From NCBI GenBank assembly GCA_964413825.1, contig CAYPTS010000033.1:1-20688 (forward strand): a stretch of 20,688 nucleotides of DNA. Reading direction: 5' to 3'. The notes below the pieces were generated by a model. That model saw only the letters and a program-made list of their open reading frames with translations, was not told the origin of the DNA and ran no database searches. Position numbers and translations under genes: made by a program. The number at the start of each line of letters is the position of its first letter. Position 1 is the stretch's first letter. Below, one piece after another: positions 8,435 to 15,562 of this stretch. The stretch comes from JAFGKM01 sp964413825 (GTDB taxonomy: Bacteria > Ratteibacteria > UBA8468 > B48-G9 > JAFGKM01).

Positions 8435-8460
8435 CGGCAGTTAAGTTTTCTTTACTGCCG
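8435..8460 (-). other. Hairpin overlapping the stop codon of the 59-residue gene
   Basis: Arms 8435-8445 and 8450-8460 pair at 10 of 11 positions around a 4-base loop, and the stem contains the stop codon at 8452-8454. No T run follows on the minus strand, so it is not a standard intrinsic terminator. It could protect the 3' end of the message or slow read-through into the next gene. Confidence 0.45.
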
Positions 8461-8631
8461 TTTGTATACGTTAAGCCCTATTTTTATGTCTCTTTTTTCC
8501 GGTATGGAAACGTTGCCTTCGGTGGAAGCGATGATAATGCTCTTGCCGGAAGAAGATTTGCCGAAATCCTTTGAAACGTCAACCGTTATAGTCAGCATAT
8601 TGCCTTCCAATTTCATTTCACAGTTTTTCAT
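8452..8631 (-). CDS. Small protein of unknown function, 59 residues
   Basis: The minus strand encodes MKNCEMKLEGNMLTITVDVS followed by KDFGKSSSGKSIIIASTEGN and VSIPEKRDIKIGLNVYKRQ. The ribosome site GGAGGA lies 7-8 bases before the ATG, and a promoter lies upstream. The alternating hydrophobic pattern suggests a small beta-sheet fold, and the 'SGKSIIIASTEGN ... KIGLNVY' pattern resembles short conserved hypothetical proteins I have seen in several bacterial groups. No catalytic motif is visible; the GKS is not part of a Walker A loop. It precedes the lysine-rich small gene by about 100 bases on the same strand. It is short enough to be missed by length-filtered gene callers. Confidence 0.72.
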   Translation of the reverse strand: MKNCEMKLEGNMLTITVDVSKDFGKSSSGKSIIIASTEGNVSIPEKRDIKIGLNVYKRQ

Positions 8632-8674
8632 AAAAATTTCCTCCAGTTTGTTTCTCTCTTGTGCATCGTTAAAT

Positions 8675-8702
8675 ATTTTACATCATAAATACAAAATGTC
8701 AA
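8675..8702 (-). promoter_or_regulatory. Promoter of the 59-residue small gene
   Basis: On the minus strand, TTGACA (8702-8697) is followed after 16 bases by TAAAAT (8680-8675). The start of transcription would be near 8668, about 37 bases before the ATG. The region upstream is very AT-rich, which could act as an UP element. Confidence 0.6.
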
Positions 8703-8720
8703 AATTTTGCAAACATTTTT

Positions 8721-8746
8721 TTGATTGAATATTTTGATTGAATATT
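8721..8746. repeat. Two exact tandem copies of a 13-bp AT-rich unit
   Basis: TTGATTGAATATT occurs at 8721-8733 and again at 8734-8746 with no spacer. The pair lies about 20-45 bases upstream of the -35 box of the 59-residue gene, between it and the end of the long minus-strand operon. It may be a regulator-binding tandem, an UP-like element, or simply replication slippage. The rest of the 184-base gap 8632-8815 holds no other gene and no clear terminator for the long operon. Confidence 0.6.
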
Positions 8747-8815
8747 CAGGTTGGCTTTATGCAGGCGTCTCCAGTTATATTTTTTTCTGTATTTATCCGG
8801 TTGCAACGCCGACTT

Positions 8816-9514
8816 CTAATTCGTTGTTTCTTTTTCGCAATACTTTCTTTGGCCAAAAATCCTGCTGCCTATCCTTACAACATTGGCACCTTCTTCCATG
8901 GCAATTTTATAAGAGTTAGTCATCCCCATGGAGAGATATTTCATCTCAACTCCGGGTATGTTTAACGTTTTTATTTCATTAAAAAGCCGCTTTGTCTCTA
9001 CGAAGTACGGCCTGGAATCCTCGGGATTGCCAAATCTGGGCCCCATGGTCATAAGTCCAAGTACCTTTGTATTGTCGAGTTGTGAAATCTCTTTTACCAT
9101 GTCTACTGTGTTTTCCGGCAGTACTCCGAATTTCTGTTTTTCACGCCCGCTGTTTATTTCAATCAATATGGGCATGATTTTAGAAACATCGCTGCACTTT
9201 TTATCAATTTCCCTTGCCAGTTGGTAAGAATCAACTGTTTCTATCATATCGAAAATTTCCACGGCTTTTTTAACCTTGTTTTTCTGTAGATGCCCGATAA
9301 AATGCCACTTTACTATTTTTCCTATTGCCTGAAATACATCAAATGCTTCCTGAATGTAATTTTCCCCTATGATTTTCACCCCTGCATTTATTGCCGCTTT
9401 GATTTCATCTGCCGTTCTCGTTTTGGCCGCTGCCACAAGTTCAACGCCATGCGGCAACTCGTCTAATATCTCTGTTATATTTTTTTCTATCTGCAGGGCA
9501 TCTTTTTTATTCAT
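8816..9514 (-). CDS. YggS/PROSC-family pyridoxal-phosphate homeostasis protein
   Basis: The 232-residue protein is a single-domain alanine-racemase-like TIM barrel. Lys31 in VAAAKTR is the expected PLP Schiff-base lysine; IGENYIQEA, WHFIGHLQKNK, LMTMGP and the phosphate-binding IGSRIFG near the C-terminus match the family. Members bind PLP and keep free PLP and related amino-acid metabolism in balance, without a known catalytic reaction. The ribosome site AAAGGAA precedes the ATG. It is the last gene of the long minus-strand run, 15 bases after the methyltransferase. Length is normal. Confidence 0.92.
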   Translation of the reverse strand: MNKKDALQIEKNITEILDELPHGVELVAAAKTRTADEIKAAINAGVKIIGENYIQEAFDVFQAIGKIVKWHFIGHLQKNKVKKAVEIFDMIETVDSYQLAREIDKKCSDVSKIMPILIEINSGREKQKFGVLPENTVDMVKEISQLDNTKVLGLMTMGPRFGNPEDSRPYFVETKRLFNEIKTLNIPGVEMKYLSMGMTNSYKIAMEEGANVVRIGSRIFGQRKYCEKETTN

Positions 9515-9529
9515 TGCTATTCCTTTTGT

Positions 9530-10180
9530 TTATTGTTTATGCGCGGCAATTACTACAAACCCGCCTTTACCGTAGCTTTTTTCAGGTTTCTGTACGGATG
9601 TAATTTTATCGGGCAGGTCATATAGCGTTTGGTAATAGGAGATATTGCCGAATTTTTCGGATACCAATAAACCGGCCAGTTCTTCCGCAGTGAAAAAATG
9701 CGCCTGTTTATAGAAGACGCTTTTCTTGCTCTGGTAAAATTTTCCAAGGAAACTGTTTTTATCCACAATGCCTAAGATGATTTTTCCGTGTTTTTTTAAA
9801 ACCCTGCAGGCTTCTTTTATTACTTTTTGCGGGTTTTTGACAAAGCAGATGGTTATAATAATGGCAATATAATCAAATGACGCATTACTGAAAGGCAGAT
9901 TTTCCCCACTGCCCTGTTGTACGTTGATGCCTCGTTCTTTGGCGATTTTAAGCATTTTTTCAGAAGGGTCAATCCCGAATTGAATGCCCAGAGGGGCAGC
10001 GAACCTGCCTGTTCCGACGCCAATCTCCAGCCCCGTGCCTTTTTTCGGCAACACCTGTTTTATTGCTTCAAGTTCCGACAAATATGCAAATTTATGTTCT
10101 TCGTACCAGATATCATATTTTTCAAAGTGCCGGTCAAATAAGTTATTCATAATTACGGGATGATTTATTACATTCTCCAT
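9530..10180 (-). CDS. Class I SAM-dependent methyltransferase
   Basis: The 216-residue protein has the Rossmann methyltransferase fold: motif I LEIGVGTGRF (about 51-60), the acidic motif II GIDPSEKML (about 69-77), the motif around GENLPF and the FDYI strand. The type resembles UbiE/Methyltransf_11 proteins acting on small molecules, but the substrate is not evident. The start is uncertain: ATG 10180 lies 15 bases after the preceding stop but lacks a good ribosome site, and ATG 10150 (MNNLFDRHFEKYD) is also plausible and closer to the usual family start. Translation may be coupled to the upstream RACo-like gene. Confidence 0.85.
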   Translation of the reverse strand: MENVINHPVIMNNLFDRHFEKYDIWYEEHKFAYLSELEAIKQVLPKKGTGLEIGVGTGRFAAPLGIQFGIDPSEKMLKIAKERGINVQQGSGENLPFSNASFDYIAIIITICFVKNPQKVIKEACRVLKKHGKIILGIVDKNSFLGKFYQSKKSVFYKQAHFFTAEELAGLLVSEKFGNISYYQTLYDLPDKITSVQKPEKSYGKGGFVVIAAHKQ

Positions 10181-10195
10181 GTTGTCGGTATGGCA

Positions 10196-11821
10196 TTAAA
10201 AATACATGTTTTCCGCCATGATGTACTCAAAGTCTTTTTCAACTTCGTTTGTCTTGATATGCTTCACTTTTCTTGCAACTTCTTCGCTCAAATTCAGCTT
10301 ATCTTTGCACAGCAGTATTTCCCTTGCCCCTTCAAGCGAGCCGTTGCCTATCTTGATAATCTTACCTTCATCAACGTCCGGTATCAGCCCTATTTTTATC
10401 GCATTTTTGACGTCGATAAAATTGCCGAAGCCTCCTGATAGATAAATCTTGTCTACTTTGTTAATATCTACCGGATATTGTTTAAGAAGAATTTGCCAGC
10501 CGGTTTTTAATGCGGCCTTGGACGTTATTAACTGGAATATGTCGTTTTGCGTCAGTTTCAGGTCGCCGGCTATATGAAAATCCTGCTGTATGCGCGCCTT
10601 GTTTGTCATGATGCCTCTTTCAAGCATGCCGGCAAGCAGGTCTATCAGTCCGGAGCCGCATATGCCTATGGGATACATGTTTCCAATGGTGGAATAGACA
10701 ATTCTGCCGTCAGTGAGTTCTATCTTTTTTATTGCTCCCGCGATGCCGCCTATGCCGCAACTTACCGAGGCTCCTTCAAATGCGCCGCCGGCAGCGCAGG
10801 AAGCGGAAATCATCTTTTCTTTGTTGCCCAGGACAACCTCTCCGTTTGTACCTATGTCAATAAGCAGAGAAATTTCATCATCTTTATATATATCGGATGC
10901 AATAATGTCCGCCACTATGTCCGCACCTACGTGCCCGCCTATGAGTGCGCATCCGTAAACTGTCCCTGCGTTGTTTATGTTAATCCCGATTTCTTTCGGA
11001 GTTCTTATTACTGCTGTTTGATGAACTGCTTCGTAGGGCATTATGCCGAGAGACGAGACATCCAGGCCGAAGAACAGATTTCTCATGGTGGAATTGCCTA
11101 CGACAACTGTTTCATATACGTATTGTGAGATGTCTTCTCCTCGTTTATTTGACAATTCTTTTAAAGCTTCGTTAATCTGTCCGACTATCATTCCTTTCAG
11201 CTGGGCGCTTCTTTTTGCCCTCTCTGGCGGATTAAAATGTTTTTTGTTTTGTTTGTCAACCAGCGTATATTCTATTCTGGATATTACGTCGTTGCCGTAG
11301 GATATCTGGGGGTTGGTTTTTGCAACCGTTTCCAGGATATCTCCGTTTTCAACGTTTACCAGGTCAAATACAACCGTAGTAGTTCCTATGTCTATTGCGA
11401 GTCCGTAAATCTTCCCCCGGTATTTATCTACAGGAGTTTCGTTTTTGAAAATCCTGCCGTCTTTCCGATAATATAACGGACATATGGGTACGTTTCTTTC
11501 CATGCCGTATTTCAAAATGTCGTATTCTCCGAAATTCTTGATGTACAAGACCATGTCGGCCTTGTCTCTTATAATTCTTGCCTGGCATGCAAGCCGTTCT
11601 TTTTCTTTCAGGTTAAAAGATTTTTCCATGGGTGTCGGTTCATTGAGGTTTCCTTCTCCCGATTCAATTCTCACGATGCATTTGCCGCATGTGCCCGCAC
11701 CGTTGCATTCGGCGTTTATTTTTACGCCCGCCATCCTGGCAACCTCGAGTATAGTGAGACCGGGGTGTATCATCAGCCCTTCTTTTCCGTCTTTAAACTG
11801 CGGGAATTTTATACTGCCCAT
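10196..11821 (-). CDS. RACo-like [2Fe-2S] ASKHA ATPase (DUF4445), corrinoid reductive activator type
   Basis: The 541-residue protein has an N-terminal plant-type ferredoxin domain with cluster ligands Cys39, Cys45, Cys48 and Cys79. A linker and an ASKHA (actin/Hsp70-like) ATPase domain follow, with phosphate motifs AIDIGTTT (about 142-149) and LIDIGTNGE (about 320-328) and LSGGFGNF near 470-480. Characterised relatives (RACo, RamA-like activators) use ATP hydrolysis to drive electrons onto inactive Co(II) corrinoid proteins. No corrinoid protein or methyltransferase partner lies in the window, so the client is unknown. It is slightly shorter than characterised RACo. A GAGGAG ribosome site lies inside the end of the J-domain gene, whose stop is 2 bases away. 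Confidence 0.88.
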   Translation of the reverse strand: MGSIKFPQFKDGKEGLMIHPGLTILEVARMAGVKINAECNGAGTCGKCIVRIESGEGNLNEPTPMEKSFNLKEKERLACQARIIRDKADMVLYIKNFGEYDILKYGMERNVPICPLYYRKDGRIFKNETPVDKYRGKIYGLAIDIGTTTVVFDLVNVENGDILETVAKTNPQISYGNDVISRIEYTLVDKQNKKHFNPPERAKRSAQLKGMIVGQINEALKELSNKRGEDISQYVYETVVVGNSTMRNLFFGLDVSSLGIMPYEAVHQTAVIRTPKEIGININNAGTVYGCALIGGHVGADIVADIIASDIYKDDEISLLIDIGTNGEVVLGNKEKMISASCAAGGAFEGASVSCGIGGIAGAIKKIELTDGRIVYSTIGNMYPIGICGSGLIDLLAGMLERGIMTNKARIQQDFHIAGDLKLTQNDIFQLITSKAALKTGWQILLKQYPVDINKVDKIYLSGGFGNFIDVKNAIKIGLIPDVDEGKIIKIGNGSLEGAREILLCKDKLNLSEEVARKVKHIKTNEVEKDFEYIMAENMYF

Positions 11822-11823
11822 TT

Positions 11824-12171
11824 TTATTTTTCTCCTCGCCGTCCATGCTTTCCGGCATCTCCTGATTTTTCAAAATCGGTTATCCAGCCGTCGTAAAAGT
11901 TTCTCAAATGTTCTTCGTCTATTTCCTTGTCTTCTGTTTCTTCCACGTCCTGCTTTTTGAATGAATAACGGTAGTCTGCGCAGTAAGCCATAAGAATGTC
12001 GTGTGCAACGGTTATTTTTCTAAACATTTCCGCAGTATCCCTTTTGTTTGCAGCCCTGTCCGGATGATGTTCCAATGCGAGGCGTCTGTATGCAGCTCTT
12101 ATGTCCTGCAGTGTTGCCGTTTCCCCGAGTTCGAGCAATTTCCTCGCTTCGTCAATCTCTTTAAAGTTCAT
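11824..12171 (-). CDS. Short J-domain (DnaJ-like) protein
   Basis: The 115-residue protein is little more than a J domain: helix II AAYRRLALEHHPDRA carries the HPD motif (His36-Pro37-Asp38) that stimulates Hsp70 ATPases, followed by helix III and an acidic, charged tail. Gly/Phe, zinc-finger and substrate-binding domains of full DnaJ are absent. The ATG overlaps the stop of the flavoprotein gene as ATGA, and the next gene, an ASKHA ATPase, starts 2 bases after its stop. Such stand-alone J proteins usually recruit an Hsp70 to a specific client; the neighbour suggests a link to redox-enzyme activation. Confidence 0.88.
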   Translation of the reverse strand: MNFKEIDEARKLLELGETATLQDIRAAYRRLALEHHPDRAANKRDTAEMFRKITVAHDILMAYCADYRYSFKKQDVEETEDKEIDEEHLRNFYDGWITDFEKSGDAGKHGRRGEK

Positions 12172-13526
12172 TGTCGTTGAAATCTTCCCGATACATCCTG
12201 TGCGGCAAGGATAATCGGATACATTGTGGGTGCGCTTGTCAGGTACGGATGCGTTGCCACCTGCAGTGTTTCAAGTTCGGTGCAGGACATTCTTTTCTGA
12301 ATGGCAATGCCTAGCACATTTATCATCTGCGCGCAGGACATGCTGCAACTGACCTGTCCACCCAGTATGATGCCGGACTGCCTGGAAAATATCAGTTTCA
12401 TCTTACCTTTATGCGCTCCGGGCAGAGAACCCGGGTGTTTGTCCATTCCGTCAATGCTGCCTGTCAGCGTTTCAAAACCTTCTTCCTCCGCAGTTTTTTC
12501 CGTAAGTCCTGCAGAACCCAGGACAAGGCCGTCAATATAGGTTGAATAAATCGCTATGGTACCCTTGTTTTCACGTATTACCTTTATCTGGTAAAGGTTT
12601 GCCCCTGCAATTCTGGCTTCAGCCGTTGCCGTGGAAGCAAGCATTACCGCAATGGCTTTTCGCGTATAGAAATCTCTCTTGCATGCACAGTCGCCTATCG
12701 CGAAAATATCTGGGTCTACCGACGTACGCAGATACTCATCCACCAAAATGCCATTGCAGGTTCCCAGTTCCAATCCTGCATCAACGGCCATTTGCCCGTT
12801 AGGCCTTGCGCCTACTCCCAAAATAATTCCGTCCACGGCCAGTTCTTTCCCATTGCTCAACTTTACCTTTTCAACTTTGCCGCCGCCCATTATTTCCTCA
12901 ACCCTTGTGCCGGTTAAAACGTCAACGTTTTTTTCCTGCAGTTTATCCCGTACCATCAGTGAAAATTCAGGGTCAAATGAATTAAATAACAGGTAAGGCA
13001 GTATTTCCACCAGCGTTACCTTTGTATCTTTTAACTTTGAAATCTCATCGGCAAACTCCACTCCTATGAAACCTCCCCCGATTACGAGAACATTTTTGCA
13101 CTGTTTTATCTTGTTTATGACATCCTTCAGGTATCCCATATCTTTTTTAATCTGGTACACCCCTTTTTTTTCTATCCCCTTTATGGGCATAACAACAGGG
13201 TTTGAACCGACGGCAAGAACCAGTTTTTCATAGGAGTATTTATCTCCGTTTTCCGTTTCCACCGTTTTTTCTTCCCTGTTTATTTTTATTGCTTTGTCAA
13301 TAACCACATCAATATGCTTCTGTTCCAAGGAAGCCATCCCCATCTTGTTTTCATCGGGATTATTCAGACTGGCAAACATATAAGGGATACCGCAGGGTAT
13401 AACCCCTTCTGCCACATCCTTCATAACGGTAATACTTTTTGAAGGATAGTATTTTCTGGCCGTTGTTGCACAGACCATTCCTGCCGGACCTGCCCCGATT
13501 ATAAGAACGTCCACTGTTTTCTTCAT
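12168..13526 (-). CDS. FAD/NAD(P)-dependent oxidoreductase, CoA-disulfide reductase/NADH oxidase-like
   Basis: The 452-residue protein has the two-dinucleotide-fold plan: FAD motif GAGPAGM (11-17), NAD(P) motif GGGFIG (150-155), the second FAD motif FAIGDCA (275-281) and a C-terminal dimerisation domain. Cys45 in PCGIPY sits where CoA-disulfide reductases and NADH oxidases carry their single redox cysteine, rather than the CxxxxC of glutathione reductases. Relatives reduce CoA disulfide, persulfides, polysulfide or O2. The gene directly after a CoA-binding protein (10-base gap) favours a CoA-thiol or persulfide role. Ribosome site GAGAGGA is present. The true substrate is unproven. Confidence 0.88.
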   Translation of the reverse strand: MKKTVDVLIIGAGPAGMVCATTARKYYPSKSITVMKDVAEGVIPCGIPYMFASLNNPDENKMGMASLEQKHIDVVIDKAIKINREEKTVETENGDKYSYEKLVLAVGSNPVVMPIKGIEKKGVYQIKKDMGYLKDVINKIKQCKNVLVIGGGFIGVEFADEISKLKDTKVTLVEILPYLLFNSFDPEFSLMVRDKLQEKNVDVLTGTRVEEIMGGGKVEKVKLSNGKELAVDGIILGVGARPNGQMAVDAGLELGTCNGILVDEYLRTSVDPDIFAIGDCACKRDFYTRKAIAVMLASTATAEARIAGANLYQIKVIRENKGTIAIYSTYIDGLVLGSAGLTEKTAEEEGFETLTGSIDGMDKHPGSLPGAHKGKMKLIFSRQSGIILGGQVSCSMSCAQMINVLGIAIQKRMSCTELETLQVATHPYLTSAPTMYPIILAAQDVSGRFQRQ

Positions 13527-13536
13527 AAATTCCTCT

Positions 13537-13923
13537 CTATTTTAGCGATTCTGTCATTACACAAATGGTATGCAGTACTTTGATATTGTTTTCTTTGCAA
13601 AACTTTATTGTTTTTTCGTTTTCAGCACCGGGCTGAAGCCAAACCCTCCTTATGCCTTTTTGCAGGCATTCTTCCACAATTTTTTCGGTTACCGCAGGCG
13701 GGGTAACTATATCTGCCACATCTATATCAAACGGAATATCGCTTATGCTCCTGTAACAAGCTCTGCCGTCAACCTGGTTCATATTCGGATTGACAGGGAA
13801 AACTTCGTATCCTTTTGAAATTAATGTCTTCATAATTTTGTAGGCGTACTTGTCTTCGTTTCTGAATGAGCCGACAACGGCAAACTTTTGCTGGCTCAGA
13901 AAATCGTTAACTAAATTTTCCAT
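13537..13923 (-). CDS. CoA-binding domain protein (YccU-like)
   Basis: The 128-residue protein is a single Rossmann-like CoA_binding_2 domain, with the N-terminal VVGSFRNEDKYAYKI segment, VFPVNPN, and the RRVWLQPGAENE stretch characteristic of the family. Such proteins bind CoA or CoA thioesters; a catalytic role is generally not established. AGAGAGG precedes the ATG. Its place in front of the CoA-disulfide-reductase-like gene suggests linked CoA chemistry. Confidence 0.87.
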   Translation of the reverse strand: MENLVNDFLSQQKFAVVGSFRNEDKYAYKIMKTLISKGYEVFPVNPNMNQVDGRACYRSISDIPFDIDVADIVTPPAVTEKIVEECLQKGIRRVWLQPGAENEKTIKFCKENNIKVLHTICVMTESLK

Positions 13924-13943
13924 TATGACCTCTCTGCGGCAGA

Positions 13944-14663
13944 CTATAACTTTATTGTCTTGCCTGTTTTTACCGCTACAAATCTTTCTCCGTATTCTTT
14001 ACTGAAAATCTCTTCGGCTTTGGGGCCGGAACAGTGGGTAGGCGCAACAGTTTCCACTCCCATGTTTCTAAACTCTTTTACAATAAACTCAATAACCCGC
14101 GTGTCTTCTTCAAGCAGGTGAAATCCGCCCAATACGAGAAACAGGCGGGCTGTTTTAAAATGCTTTTTAACAACTTCAAGTATCTTTAAAATGCCGGGAT
14201 GGGCGCATCCGGTTATCACGGAAATTCCGTTGTCTGTTTTCAGCACCAGCGCTTGTTCCGGCATAAGTTTTCCTTTATAAATTCCTGCTATCTCGCCGGT
14301 GACGTAAATATTTTTCGATATTGCCTTGAATTTTTCCGTTTCAACGGGTTTCCCTCCGCAACTTATAATTTGTTCTTTTGTTTCTTCGGAAAAACCCGGG
14401 CAGATATATACTGGCGTGCCTTTCTTTCTTTTCTTAAGCACTGCCTGCAAACCGCCTGTATGGTCCCAATGGTCGTGGGATATGACAATGTACTCTATGT
14501 CTTTTTTTATGTCGATATCCATCTGTTCAATATTATTCAAAAGCCATCCGCCTTTCTCTCCCGTATCAAACAGTATCTTGTTGTCAGCCAAAACCGAAAA
14601 TCCCCATCCGTTTTGAATCTGTTTGTTAATAGATGCTTTGTCAAAAACAACCCTTACATCCAT
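13944..14663 (-). CDS. MBL-fold metallo-hydrolase (COG1237-like)
   Basis: The 239-residue protein has the metallo-beta-lactamase dinuclear metal motif SHDHWDHTGG (His63, His65, Asp67, His68) and further metal-site segments GCAHPGI, LGGFHL and PTHCSG. The pattern matches the group annotated as 7,8-dihydropterin-6-methyl-4-(beta-D-ribofuranosyl)-aminobenzene-5'-phosphate synthase-like proteins, whose real roles in bacteria are mostly unknown. No signal peptide is present. A G-rich ribosome site (GGGGGTG) precedes the ATG, 14 bases after the DUF89 gene. Confidence 0.87.
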   Translation of the reverse strand: MDVRVVFDKASINKQIQNGWGFSVLADNKILFDTGEKGGWLLNNIEQMDIDIKKDIEYIVISHDHWDHTGGLQAVLKKRKKGTPVYICPGFSEETKEQIISCGGKPVETEKFKAISKNIYVTGEIAGIYKGKLMPEQALVLKTDNGISVITGCAHPGILKILEVVKKHFKTARLFLVLGGFHLLEEDTRVIEFIVKEFRNMGVETVAPTHCSGPKAEEIFSKEYGERFVAVKTGKTIKL

Positions 14664-14677
14664 TTTAGCACCCCCGC

Positions 14678-15562
14678 TTAATTTTCTAAAGTATTTTTCA
14701 GTATGATATCGCCTGTTTTTGCGTCCAGTTTATCCCCGACAACAGAACATTTGACCGTAAGAAGAAAAAATAACGGTACAGCGCCGTTTCCATCCGATAA
14801 CGTCTCAAAATTTCCCTGTCCCTTGCTGATAATCATATCCGCGCTGTGAAACAAATCAACAAAATCTCTGCTGCACCGGGATAGCAATGTACCGGGGATG
14901 TCAGAGCCGGACGAGACAATTTCCGCGATTTTGTCCATGCCGACAAATAGTGCATCCTTGCTTGTAACGTCGTTTATTACGGGTTTTTCCCTGACCGCAT
15001 ATACCATCTTTTTGGCAGGGTAGAGTGTTTTTATCTCCTCGACAAGGATTTTGTCGAAGACAATCTCTCCTGCGTTATCCCCGATAAAAAGTATCAGGTG
15101 TGCATTGTCTAATTTTTTTTTGAAAGAAGCATAGTGAAAATGTCTTTTATTCAACATTGTGCTTTCTTCTTTCAGGATTTTAAACACTTCTTTTTCAACG
15201 CTGACGCCGTGGTTGGCTCCGTAGTCTATGATATTGCCGGCAATGGAAAGTTCCAGTCCTGTGAGCAGTCTGTCTTTCGAGTTTTCGACCTTTTGTTTCA
15301 GTTTGCCGTAAATTTCTAAGGCAATCCGGTTGCTTTTGTGTTTTAGTCCCTTGTAAGGGTCGTCCGCCTTAAGAGCTTTTTTTATGATATCGTGGACTAT
15401 CTTGCCCATTTCCGGAGGCGAAGAAGTCAAAGGAAAAGAAGGAACAACCTTTGATATTTCATCAACTATACGTTTCTGGGTTGTTTTATCTGCTCCGAGT
15501 ATTTTTGCAGATTCAATCCCCTGCCTGAAAAAGCAGGGGATACATTCCAAATATGTTTTCAT
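14678..15562 (-). CDS. DUF89/ARMT1-like metal-dependent phosphatase family protein
   Basis: The start is ATG 15562, forming an ATGA overlap with the preceding gene and giving the family's usual opening MKTYLECIPCFFRQ with Cys7 and Cys10. The 294-residue product contains the conserved FIGDNAGEIVFDK metal/phosphate-site motif and SKGQGNFE. Characterised DUF89 proteins are metal-dependent phosphatases that act on damaged or over-reduced sugar phosphates and related metabolites; the archaeal/bacterial CxxC subgroup is poorly known. A start at 15598 would add 12 residues overlapping the upstream gene and is less likely. Confidence 0.85.
   Translation of the reverse strand: MKTYLECIPCFFRQGIESAKILGADKTTQKRIVDEISKVVPSFPLTSSPPEMGKIVHDIIKKALKADDPYKGLKHKSNRIALEIYGKLKQKVENSKDRLLTGLELSIAGNIIDYGANHGVSVEKEVFKILKEESTMLNKRHFHYASFKKKLDNAHLILFIGDNAGEIVFDKILVEEIKTLYPAKKMVYAVREKPVINDVTSKDALFVGMDKIAEIVSSGSDIPGTLLSRCSRDFVDLFHSADMIISKGQGNFETLSDGNGAVPLFFLLTVKCSVVGDKLDAKTGDIILKNTLEN

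Noticed and set aside
8721..8746. CRISPR-like repeat array
   Set aside because: Only two 13-bp units with no spacer between them, and no cas gene in the window.
8770..8815. Intrinsic terminator at the end of the long minus-strand operon
   Set aside because: Only a short palindrome (GTTGCAAC) is seen, and the T run nearby is on the wrong strand for this operon.
10547..11128. 193-codon plus-strand open frame opposite the RACo-like gene
   Set aside because: The minus strand encodes clear ferredoxin and ASKHA motifs here; the plus frame has no domain or start signal.
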